Shown here one piece after another: positions 41,914 through 52,413 of a DNA stretch of 64,000 bases; the first letter of the stretch is position 1; every line of letters begins with the position of its first letter. Location: the NCBI GenBank assembly GCA_015345905.1, contig JADDTR010000004.1, forward strand, positions 124,001 through 188,000. Direction: 5' to 3'. Position numbers and translations under genes: made by a program. Under the pieces are notes generated by a model. The model was not told the origin of the DNA and did no database searches. It worked only from the letters and a program-made list of their open reading frames with translations. The stretch is from Aotearoamyces nothofagi (taxonomy: Eukaryota > Ascomycota > Leotiomycetes > Leotiales > Tympanidaceae).

Positions 41914-44900
41914 GGTTGGTGTGCGGCGGCAAGAGTCTGCGGCAAGAGTGTACGGCGGCTGTCTCTGGCGGGTGGGAGAAAGAACGACCAGCGCTGGACG
42001 GAAGGTACGACGACGAGAGTTTTATACAAAGGAGGGGAAACAATGTGAGCGAGGGTACGCGGGCCTCCACGGCACCTGCTCGATGCGGTCGATCGGGGAT
42101 GAGGCTAGCGATGCTGGCGAGGCTGGCGAGGCGGCAGGAGGCGATAGGAAGCAGCCCGCAAGGCCGTCATGACACCAACAATCCAGCAATGAGAGCGATA
42201 ATGACTCCTATCATTTGACCGAAATGGAAGGTCGACGGTGCTTCTGCATGGGCCCATGCCGCCGCCGCCGGTCGCCCGTCTAGCCACTTTCCGTACTGGG
42301 CAGCTGCGCTAGGCCGCAGGACGCGCGCTGATTGGACCCAGTGCCAGGCGAGCGTCGCACGAGCTCCGCTTCGGGGTGCGCGAGCGACCTGGGGGGCGTA
42401 GCGGGCGCCAGTAGTGCCGATCCAGCTGCTTCCCCATCTTTATCTCGTCTTCAGCCACCCGCAGCGCCCGCTTAGCCCGCATCCTCCGAGCCTTGCTCCA
42501 TCGGGCGGCGCCACGGTGGGTCGATGTGTCATACCAAGCACAGTGGCGCTTTCTGGGAGTCAACGGGTTATGTACAGCAAAGCTCTAACTGGCTCGTCGC
42601 CCTCGCCAGCCAGTCAGGCCGCGCCGTTCTTATCAGACGCCCAGAGCAGGGCCCCTCTGGGCCCTTATCTCAGGCTTCTCCATCCCGCGAAAAGTGCTCC
42701 GCCTGCGACCCTGCGTGTCTACCACAGGATGTACATGTACTGTGCTTACACTCCCTACATCATCTGTCTTGGCCCCCCTAGGTGTCTGCCGCTGCGGTCG
42801 GTAGGTTCCTATTCCTGTGGTCTTTCGAGCATCGGACCATCAGCCAGGCGAAGATCTCGATCTGCGTGCCACTTACTCGGGCACCTGCTCGTAGCTTGAT
42901 GTTAGAGATTGCCTTGCCTGATGGTGTTGCGCCTACGATGTGCTGCGAGCTTCAGATTGCCTTTTACCTCGTGGACTTTGTCAAGCTCAATTCTGACGCC
43001 GGCGCCGCTTTCCAATGCCGCTTCCTAGTGCCGGTGATAGCTCAGGCAGACAGGCACATGGGCCGTACTCCAGAAACTTCGTTGCGTGGCCCCTGTATTG
43101 GCGGCCAATCCACCGCCTATCGTAAATTGTAATCGTAAATCCGAAATTGCATCCTTTTCTAGACTATACTATGTCACGTGTCCACGGCTCAAGGGTGAGT
43201 AGCTATCTGTTTTGTTGCGTTTAGGTATTTGCATGAGTATTGCGGTATGCACGGAATGCTTCGGGATCTTGGTATCGCTATCGGGCCAGACCCAGCGTAT
43301 CCCCTTTTCTTCAAAGCTCGTTATAAAGGGCGTTGCGTAACGACTAAAGAGCCACCTTGTGCTGACGTCGGGCGCTGGAGAGCTGGCCCTTTGAGGAATG
43401 CCTGGCTGTATGATTGCCGACCTGCTTGACTCGGGTGCATTGGAGTTACAGTGTCAAGTACGTCTACGGATGACAGATGCCTTACCTGAACCTTATTACA
43501 CCAGCCCGAATGCTGAAGACTGCCAGTCTCGAACAGAGGCTTGCTATTGATCAATGAGTCGTGGATATTTGACACTCAACGCCATAACCCGATTGTGGTT
43601 AAAGAGTGCAGCGCTACTGTCTGGCGTTATCCTGCTCGAAATGCCTTAGCATGGGAAGATAAGTAGTAGAACGCATGTAGTATACTTACACATTCTGCTT
43701 ACATCATGAACAGTGCATGCGGGTTCCATTTAATTTACCAGTAGATGATTGTTGTCTGATTATCGTGCACAGGAGCAGGAGGTCGTGCTCTCGTGTCGAT
43801 GGCGTGAGTTGGTCGATATTTAGACGTACCTTGTACTGTACAAAGATTAGCTATAGGGTAAAGGTCGATAAAGCTTGTTCGTGCACTAGTTATTTCCATG
43901 TACTGTATACCCAGGATGCCTTGCCCAGCAGAAGCCGGCGGGAGGCACTACTGTACGGTCATCTCCCAAGGTAAGGCCAGGCTATCGGCCACTCCATAAT
44001 GCAGTAGCTGTAGCACGTGCGAGGGTTGTTCACACCCGGCCCCTGAGGCTTCCAGAAGGACCGAGGCTTCCCTAGCGACCTGTAGGGGTGCACCCCGTGA
44101 TCTCGAGATTGTCCCTACCTTTCTGCCTTTTTCCTGCCTGCCTTTTGCCTTTGGTGCAGCGACCAGTTCAGTCACGTGCATCGGGCTAAGAGTAAGCCGC
44201 TTGATAGCATAGATAGCATCCGCGGCGCACTATTCCTTGCTGTATTCATCCTTTCCCCCTGCTCCGTGCCCGAGTACGATCAGAAAGGCCGGTTAAATCG
44301 TCGCATAAATCATCACGCAGATATATGCACAGTGCCTTCCTTCAGATGCGAACCCTAGCTTAAGACCTGTGATCGGATCATCGGAATGATTGGGGAGGCT
44401 AAGTAGTCTGTGTTATGGTTAAACTCGACGAGTAGAGCGGGCCATGCATGCGTCAATCGTGACATGTCGACTCGCCTATACCTTAATCCTCATACATACC
44501 TTTGCTGTTCCCTGCGTTTTCTTATTTTCTTTATACTGTCTATATACTGTATCTGTAGATTCACCAGTCAACCCGCAGTCTGTGCCAAGAGAGAAATGGC
44601 AGCGAGTCATCCAGGATCCGTCTGCTGTATACTCACGTGATCGTGCTAGTTCTAATTTAAAGCCCATCACCTGGTCCCGTCGCGTACCGGCTGTCAAGGA
44701 CAATAAAGTCAACCAGAGACACTCAATCGTCTCCCGGAGTTGTTCGCGACGTAGCGTAGGCATCATTGGATATGTACAGTACAGAACCTCAGCCACAACT
44801 CATACACCGGCCAAGAATCTGCAGGCCTTGGCCACTCTCGTGCCGAAAGAGTTTCTGAACGGCACGTTTTCTTCACATTTCTCGTCGATACCGTTGCCGT

Positions 44901-45303
44901 CTAGACAACTAGCAGGCGTCTTGACGTTCTGGCTTCACGCCACCAGCACACCGGCATCGGCGATGCAATTTTCTTCCCATCGAAATGCTGGGATTCTATA
45001 CTGCACAGTATGCTACGACCTAGGTCGAGGCAACCGATGCGAGGAGGAGTGGAAACATGGTGGTTTTCTGGAGGCAATACGAGCACAGAGATGCTAGATT
45101 GCTAACAAAGATATTGGTAAGCTACAGAAGCCAAGACGCCTTCCGGTCAGGCTCACAGGTAGGTACTCCAGCACGCTTACCTAATCTGTACCCTATTGCC
45201 CTTCCTCCCGTACGGAGTAAGATATATAAAGTTCAAGCCCCCTCTGCAATATGCGGCTTGATGTTCGTTCCAAGAGCCAATCTAATCTGTATGGAGCATA
45301 ATC

Positions 45304-45312
45304 TTATCAGAT
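45304..45312 (-). promoter_or_regulatory. candidate iron-repressor GATA site (ATCTGATAA)
   Basis: Exact match, on the minus strand, to ATCWGATAA, the extended GATA site reported for SreA/Sre-type repressors of fungal siderophore genes. It lies about 1.05 kb upstream of the siderophore transporter start codon. Confidence 0.4.
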
Positions 45313-45559
45313 TTTCCCCGTTAAATACCTACCTTACCTTACCTACCTACTTAGGGCAGGGTACCTAACGTGCAGTAGCTTGGACGTTGCAAAACTTACC
45401 TACACTCGAGGCCGCGCACAGGGATCAAGATCCCAGCAGGATTGCTTACACACTGCAGTACAGTACTGTATTGGCAGCTGCTTGCCAAAGGCGGCAATAA
45501 ATCGGCGTTGAAGCTGTACTGTATATGTTCAAGCCCCGCGAGCCAGCTCCGTCCCAATC

Positions 45560-45568
45560 TTATCTGAT
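45560..45568 (-). promoter_or_regulatory. candidate iron-repressor GATA site (ATCAGATAA)
   Basis: Second exact match to ATCWGATAA, about 790 bases upstream of the same start codon and 256 bases from the first. The same consensus also occurs by the look of it at 18026-18034 and 20316-20324, next to genes with no iron link, so occurrence alone is weak proof. Confidence 0.4.
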
Positions 45569-46357
45569 GCATTGCCGTCCAATAGAGAACAGGGCTCGTG
45601 ATGCAATTGGGAGAGCGCGAGCTCCAGGGTTCCACGCTTGTTGCCGCAGTCCAATGGGCGGACCCTCCGCGCGATAAAATAAAGTTTGCCAAGAGATGCG
45701 AGAGCCGGAAAGGGGAACGATTGCCCATAGCTTCCTTGGAAGCCAATGGGGAGGAAGGCCGTATGAGCCTAAGGCTCGTAAAGTAGCACGGGGAGCTGCA
45801 TCTAGGTACAGCACCTTAGGCAGCTCATACATCAGATTAGATCAGCGATAGGACGAGAGATGCCTGCGGATGAGGTACGAATAAGGTAGCTACGGTACGC
45901 CCGTGCCTTGTGCCGCCGAGCAGGAGAGGCAGAGGCGAGCTGGAGGGATCAATCTCCGACGCCGGCTCCTTTTTCCTGCTGCTTTCTGCTCCTCCTGCTC
46001 CTCCTGCTTCCACGCTGCAAAGGCCGTCAGCTACAAGGTACCCGTTAGGAACGAGCGCTAATACGCCCGCTTGATATCGATTGATAAAGACCAAGATGCT
46101 ACTTCGAGACGGCGCCTGGCATCCTTGGATTGCTACTGCTGTGGCTTGAGTTCCCTGTACTGGAGGCTGTCTGCTCCAGAGCGCACAGGACAGCCATCGA
46201 GAAGTATTAAATCTCCCGCATGTCCCTGTTTCGTCCTATTTCCTTCGCCACTTCGCATGGTCTAGTCCCGTCCCCAGCAGGAGTGTTTTCTATCCTTATT
46301 GCTCGGCGTGCTCCTGTTTTCTCCAGAGCTCTCTCGCTCTGTTCTTCAGTCTTCACC

Positions 46358-48285
46358 ATGAACTCCCTACTCTCAAAGATCAGGGCACACCCTGTCGTAG
46401 CCGAAGAGCCTTGCAATGGTGCTACGGACGATGTAGTCGATGCAGAGGCTGCTAACAAAGAAGTTGGCATCACTTCCTCACAAGAGAAAGGAACCGACGA
46501 TGATAACGGAGAAGCCATCTCACCAGGTGCCCAGGCTGGTGTGCAGAAGGCCGAAGCTACCACGCAGGTTTGGAGTCGGTCCAGTTTGATCGCGGCATAT
46601 GTCCTGTAAGTCAAAACCAATACACACAGGCTCTTATCCCGGCTCTCAGGCCTTCGGTCACTAACAGCTCAACAGCATCTGGATTATCACTTTTGTCGAC
46701 ACAATGCAACAAGGGATGGCTAACTCTCTGAGCCCATATGTGACTAGCAGCTTTGCGGAGCATTCGTTGACTGCTACTACGTCCATTATGTCAAGTCTTA
46801 TTGGTGGTCTCATTCAACTACCTCTGGCGAAGGTTCTTGATATCTGGGGTCGTCCACAAGGCTACGCCATTATGATTTTCTGCTTGACCATTGGCCTTAT
46901 CATGATGGCAGGATGCATCAACGTCCAGACTTATGCTGCCGCACAGGTTTTCTACTGGGTTGGGTATGCACAGCCTTGCAAGACGTATACTCCCAGAAGC
47001 AGACGGCTGACCCTTTTCATCCAGATATAACGGAGCCAGTTACAGTTTATCTATATTCATCGCGGATACATCGGCACTCAAGAACCGAGCTTTCGCGTTT
47101 GCCTTCATATCATCGCCATACATTGCTACCGTCTGGGTCGGGGGACCAGTTGCAACTAGCTTTTTGAACGGTGCTGGTTTCAGATGGGGTTTTGGTACTT
47201 TTGCCATTGTTACACCGGCTGTCACTTTGCCTTTGGCCGGTCTGTTCATTTGGAATTACCGAAAAGCCAAGAAGGCAGGTCTATTGCCAGTTAGAGAAAG
47301 TACCCGTACTTTCTTCCAGTCGGTGAAATTCTACTTCATCGAATTTGATGTAATCGGCATCCTCCTCATTGCAGGTGGTCTAGCATTGTTCCTCCTACCA
47401 TTCAGTCTCTACTCCTATCAAGCTAAAGGCTGGAAGTCCGCTTTAGTCATTAGTATGATCATCGTCGGCGGCCTTCTCCTCGTCGCCTTTGCCGTCTGGG
47501 AGAAGTACATCGCACCTAAGACCTTTGTGCCATACGAACTTCTCATGGATCGAACCGTTTTCGGTGCTTGTATTCTATCTGCAGTTCTGTTTATCGAATT
47601 CTACATATGGGATAGTTATTTCTCATCTTTCCTCCAAGTCGTCAACAATCTCACGGTTACACAAACAAGTTACATCGTCAATATCTACAGCATCGGCTCA
47701 TGCTTCTTCGCTCTTATTGTGGGAGTTCTGATTAGATGGACTGGACGCTTCAAGTGGCTAGCTCTTTCCTTCGGTGTCCCATTGACTATTCTCGGAGTTG
47801 GCCTCATGATTAAGTTCCGTCAGCCAGATGTTAATATTGGCTACATTATCATGTGTCAGATCTTCATTGCCTTCTCAGGTGGAACTTTAGTCATCTGTGA
47901 ACAGATGGCTGTCATGGCGGCTACGTCCCACCAGTACGTTGCCGTCATCCTTGCCGTCGAAGCTATGTTCGCGAACGTCGGTGGTGCTATCGGCTCAACC
48001 GTTGCTGGTGCTATCTGGACCGGTGTCTTTCCTGCGAAACTCGCCGAGTTCCTTCCGGAAGAATCGCAAGCAGACTTGTATTCTATCTACGGCGATCTGA
48101 CTGTTCAGCTATCCTACCCTATTGGTTCCCCTACCAGAACTGCTATTATCCAGGCTTACGGTGAGGCCCAAAAATATATGATTATTGCCGCCACCGCTGT
48201 TTTGGTACTAGCCGTCGCATCAGTGGCCGTTTGGAGGGACATTAAGGTCAAGGACTTCAAGCAAGTCAAGGGTCGTGTCATCTAG
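46358..48285 (+). CDS. siderophore-iron transporter, MFS (SIT/Arn, MirB-like)
   Basis: Three exons (46358-46605, 46676-46963, 47025-48285) give 598 residues. The start sits in a CACCATGA context. About 75 hydrophilic, acidic residues precede the first membrane span (LIWIITFVDTMQQGMANSL). Family landmarks include PLAKVLDIWGRPQGYA in loop 2-3, FYWVGYNGASYSLSIFIADTSALKNR across the second intron, and SGGTLVICEQMAVMAA. About 14 membrane segments are visible, the number of the SIT subfamily. These proteins import ferri-siderophores across the plasma membrane by proton symport and are normally induced under iron limitation. Which siderophore it takes is unknown; xenosiderophore use is common in the family. 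No siderophore synthesis gene (NRPS or SidA-type) is in the window. Two candidate iron-repressor sites lie upstream. Confidence 0.9.
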
Positions 48286-48491
48286 ATGTTTCAATTGTGT
48301 AAAGAAAAGTTTGTCATTGCTTGATCTAGCTGTTGGTATTTAGAACAAGGGATATATATAGTCGTTACGCTACTCTGAAGAGTTCTTTAAATGAAGCGCG
48401 ACATCGCTATACACGTTTTGTATGGATAGAAAGTACAACAACAAAAGTTGATAGCACCTTTAACCCACAAGTATTTTGGGGTTGTCATTTT

Positions 48492-49362
48492 CTATGGTGT
48501 TGCAACAATCCTACTTACCTCTACAACAGTCTGTAAACAATTAGTAGGAATCTCGGATACATAGTGTGCTATAACTTACCGGTCCATTTCCCGATGCTGT
48601 GTCATATGTCTTGCTATCATACTTAATATTCTCATCCCCTCCTCTCCCCCCTGCCTTGACATACTTCAAATAATCCGGGGCGCCAGGCATATCAGTATTA
48701 TCCGCAAGAACAACGCTACCAACCCTGAACAGGCCCAGATCCTCAGCTAGCTGCAAATCGGGCAAATAAAACTTCTCCCAGTGATCCAAAAACAGCACAT
48801 CAATCCTATCCAGCTTGCCCTCCTCCTTCAACCTCTTAATCGAGTCTGAAGACTGCCCTTCAACCACCTCTACGACATCACTCAAACCGGCCAACCCTAC
48901 AATGTCCCTCGCAATCTTGACAGCAGTCGGATCAAGCTCGCAACTATAGACCTTGACATCCTTTACACCGCCGGATTTGGCGTTGATGTCTTTTAGAATG
49001 GCGCCCCATGCGATAGCTGAGTTGCCTACGTAGCCGCCAAGCTCGACAAGGATTTTGGGAGTAGGGGTTGTGGATTCTAGGATTCGGCGCGAGAGGTCGA
49101 TCTTGGGTTGCCTGAAGGTCATCATGTGGCGAGAGTTGGTGAAGTCGTTAATCGCGGAGAGGATTGCGGCTGGGTTGTCCTGCACCGAGGCGCGCGGGAG
49201 GGAGAAGAGGTAGTCGTGGAGCGCCTGCTCAGTGCCATCGTTGATCTGTTTCATCTGTCAGAGGCGCACTCTAAAGGATCTCATACGAATTATAGAAAGT
49301 TGGTCCTTGAAGCAGCCAGGGACGGGGGTAGAGTTACTTACAAATGCACCTTTGGGAGGCAT
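48492..49362 (-). CDS. SAM-dependent O-methyltransferase, catechol O-methyltransferase-like
   Basis: Three exons on the minus strand (49362-49342, 49254-48580, 48530-48492) give 244 residues. The 21-nt first exon encodes MPPKGAF. Motif I is KILVELGGYVGNSAIAWG; VYSCELDPTAVKIAR binds the adenosine ribose. LFLDHWEKFYLPDL and GSVVLADNTDMPGAPDY match the COMT metal/catechol segments. The enzyme would transfer methyl from S-adenosylmethionine to a catechol-type hydroxyl; the substrate is unknown. The last exon is a choice: splicing at GTAAGT (intron 48579-48531) ends in TVVEVSRIVATP, typical of the family's VEV end, while retention would end in VSYSTLCIRDSY with stop at 48541. It is convergent with the siderophore transporter, about 200 bases apart. 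Confidence 0.87.
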
Positions 49363-49458
49363 GGCTTCTGAGGATGTTAGATTTAGAAACGCGACTGTCG
49401 GAGACTTCAAACCTGGAGATGGCGTGTGGCCAGATAAGATCGGATCGCGCGATATGCC

Positions 49459-49465
49459 TTATATA
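49459..49465 (-). promoter_or_regulatory. TATA-like box for the O-methyltransferase
   Basis: TATATAA on the minus strand about 100 bases upstream of the start codon at 49362. Confidence 0.45.
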
Positions 49466-50136
49466 CATACAGTATGGCACCATTATTATGCTAACGAGTA
49501 ACAAGCGTAATATGACGACGCAACGCCGGCGGCTTTCGCTCTGGAGTTGTTGACGCGCAGCGACAGATCTTCTGCTCCATCGGCGCCATTTTTGCACAAG
49601 GAAAGACTACACTACACTGTAAGCTTCGGACACTTCGTTTGATACGGCTTTATAACGACTTGGTCGGCACCTGCAGCATCCAAGAAGCGGCGCATCGACG
49701 GCGGGAATATAACCGGGTTCGCGTTTATTCCCGGGCGGAGTATGATAACTTACACACCGAGGTGAAGAGTCCTGGGATGACGCCCAAGTCACATGCCTGC
49801 ATGTAATCTATACGCAGGCGCCGGCTGGCGTAGGGCCTTGAATGTACAATGCAATATATTCAGTAATATGAAGGGGCGAGCATGCTTATGAAGGAATTGC
49901 ACAATCATGGCAGCTCTCCGAATCCCATCGGGGAGCACCCGATGCCTCCTCCGGGGTTGGACAAGCGCTTAGCGCTTCGCTATATCATTACTGCGCATTC
50001 CCGGGATCGGGGAGATATGGCCCGATACGCGACGCGCCAGCGTAAACGCAATTCTCCGCTCTTCAGCTCCATGAACGGATGTTGTGGTATTGTGGGGTGC
50101 TCCGCGCCTGGTCATAGGGTACTGATGGCCCTGCCG

Positions 50137-50145
50137 TATAAATAG
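50137..50145 (+). promoter_or_regulatory. TATA box for the GH35-like gene
   Basis: TATAAATAG about 130 bases upstream of the start codon at 50273, a canonical spacing for a fungal TATA promoter. Confidence 0.5.
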
Positions 50146-50272
50146 CCTATCGCCCTCCCTCACTGTTCCGGGCGAGTTGAGTAGTAGGTATAAGCACGTA
50201 GGTCTTGCTCCCGTCTGTTCCGATTTCCACCACCTATCTTTTATCTCCTTCACCAGCCTTGATTAACCCAGC

Positions 50273-52099
50273 ATGGCATCCACCAACACATCTCTGCCCC
50301 GCTTGCAGAAGGTGGGCTCATCATGGCAGATCTTGGTGGACAACAAGCCGTTCCTCATTCTTGGAGGCGAACTCCAGAACTCTTCGTTGACGTCTGCGCG
50401 CTATATGGATACTGTTTGGCAAAAGATGGTTGATACGGGAGTTAATACTCTGCTAGGTTCGGTCACCTGGGAGGATATTGAGCCGGAGGAAGGGAAATTT
50501 GATTTCTCCGAACTCGAAGCAGTGATTGCTGGGGCCCAAAAACATGGACTACATCTAATTTTATTGTGGTTTGGATCTTTTAAAAATGGTACTGTAGTCA
50601 CTTCCAAATGCTCCGGCTGGCTGTAGTGAACCAATCCATCCTCTCAGGTGTTCGATTAGAGGCTTTAAACTATTGCGTTAGCTAACTATAATGCAGGAGT
50701 GTCAACATATGCACCATCCTGGGTCAAGAAGAACTCAAGGCGCTTCCCCCGAATGCATCTAAGAAAAGGTAGAGGTGTTGTTGAAACAACTGAAGTGCTT
50801 TCAATATTTCATCCCGAGGCTTTAAAAGCCGATTGTAAGGCTTTCTCAGCATTATTAGCACACTTGAAAAAGGTGAATAAGCACAACACCGTTATTATGA
50901 TACAGGTCGAGAACGAGATCGGTCTACTTGGAGATTCTCGAGATGGTAGCAAGCTAGCCAATGAGCGATTCGAAGCACCCGTGCCCAAAAGGATTGTCGA
51001 ATTTCTCGCAAATGAATGGGATGGCTTACATGACGACCTCAAGCTCAAATTCCCGAAGCTCAAGGCTACTCTTAGCGACCCTGGCGTTGTATCTCAAGAA
51101 AGGTCTTGGGAGTCACTCTTTGGCAAGAGCCCCGCTACAGATGAAATATTCATGGCCTACCACTACGCCATCTATGTGGATAAGGTTGCTGCTGCTGGAA
51201 AGAAAGAATATGCTCTACCTCTCTACACCAACGTCTGGCAAAATGGCCTCGACCTCAATTCTGATTATGAAATCCCGGCAATCGTTGGTGGCGGCTATAT
51301 GCCCGGCGACTATCCATCTGGCGGTGCAGTCACCAACGTGCTCGATATCTGGCTGAAATTCGCACCATCACTCGACTTCATCGGACCAGATGTTTATCTA
51401 AATGACTACGCACTTTCATGTGCAACATACAAACACAAGAACCAACCCCTATTCATCCCCGAGCAGCGCCGGGATGAATACGGCGCACGCCGAATCTGGA
51501 AGGCCTTTGGCAGCTACCAAGCACTCGGAACCAGTCCTTTCGGAATCGACACGCTGGAGCCCGAGAGCAACCCCTTCACCAGACACTACAAGCTCCTCGC
51601 GTCCGTATCGCAGCTCGTGCTAAAGGCACAGCTGAACCCCGCCTCGAGCATGGGGTTCTTCTTCGACGAGCTCGACGCCAACGGGAAGGACACCTCGCCA
51701 CCCACCGTCGCCAACTTCGGCGACTACGAGATCACCATCAGCCGGTCCTTCGTGTTCGGAAAGGCGGGCGCGGGCGCCGGCATGCTGATCCAGACCGGCC
51801 CCGACAAGTTCCTGCTCATCGGCTGGGGCTTCCAGGCCACCTTCAAATCCCTCTCGCCGACGTCGTCCTTCACCGGCATCTTGCTCTTCGAGGAGAAGAG
51901 CGTCGTCGATGTGGAGAAGGGGACGCTGCGCACGGAGAGGAGGCTCAATGGCGACGAGACGCGGAGTGGGCTGTTTGCTATCATGCCGAACGAGGACCCG
52001 GATTATGGGGGATTCCCCATCTGTGTCACTATCCCGGCGAGAACTATGATCGCCGAGGTCTCGGCGTACTCGCTGGATCGCAAGGACGATGATGAATAG
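50273..52099 (+). CDS. GH35-like glycosidase (beta-galactosidase fold with DUF5597-type C-terminus)
   Basis: Two exons (50273-50588, 50697-52099) give 572 residues. The N-terminal TIM-barrel half starts WQILVDNKPFLILGGELQNSS and carries MIQVENEIG, whose second glutamate corresponds to the acid/base of GH35 enzymes. NPASSMGFFFDEL lies near the barrel end. The C-terminal ~180 residues (EITISRSFVFGKAGAGAGMLIQ... GFQATF) look like the beta-rich domain called DUF5597 found fused to GH35/GH42-type barrels. There is no signal peptide, so the enzyme is probably cytosolic and would act on an imported oligosaccharide or glycoside. Substrate is not predictable. Codon use in the last 500 bases is noticeably more GC-ending than in the first half. 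Confidence 0.82.
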
Positions 52100-52413
52100 A
52101 AGATGCTTCTTTGTAGATAGACCAAATCTCCTCTTGGCGTTATATCGTTGGATTCAAAAGCGGGTCGAAGTGGCCTGGTTTGGATCAAATGGATAATATT
52201 CGCAAATATAAAACTGTTAAAAGCTTGGGTATACTTTAAGTATTGCAAATGCTGTATGATGGTGTATAAAACCTCCTCTGCTCTGCTCTATAAACATTCC
52301 GAGCTTACGCCTCGGCCTCCAGTGCAGGACTAACTTTACGATCGCCACACCGAGATATCTCCTTCATCACGGACCCAATCAGACAAACCAGGTATCCCTC
52401 TTAAGCTGAAATA
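52100..52413. other. convergent spacer GH35-like / P450
   Basis: About 310 bases of facing 3' flanks. Nothing else seen. Confidence 0.6.

Larger units (their letters stand above)
41914..46357. other. 4.4-kb gene-poor stretch between permease and siderophore transporter
   Basis: Upstream region of both divergent neighbours. GC-rich near the permease (41.9-42.8 kb), more balanced beyond. One ATG-initiated frame of 217 codons (44444-45097) has a hydrophobic N-terminal stretch but no domain I recognise. Several GTACAG/CTGTAC motifs occur at 43.84-45.52 kb and an ACCT-rich run at about 45.33-45.36 kb. Two matches to ATCWGATAA lie at 45304-45312 and 45560-45568. I saw no transposase, reverse transcriptase or terminal repeats. 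Confidence 0.5.
49363..50272. other. divergent promoter region, O-methyltransferase / GH35-like gene
   Basis: About 900 bases shared by two divergent genes, each with a TATA-like box near it (listed separately). No other gene was seen. Confidence 0.6.

Noticed and set aside
41914-46357. Decayed transposon in the gene-poor stretch
   Set aside because: No terminal repeats, target-site duplication or transposase/reverse-transcriptase similarity could be seen by eye.
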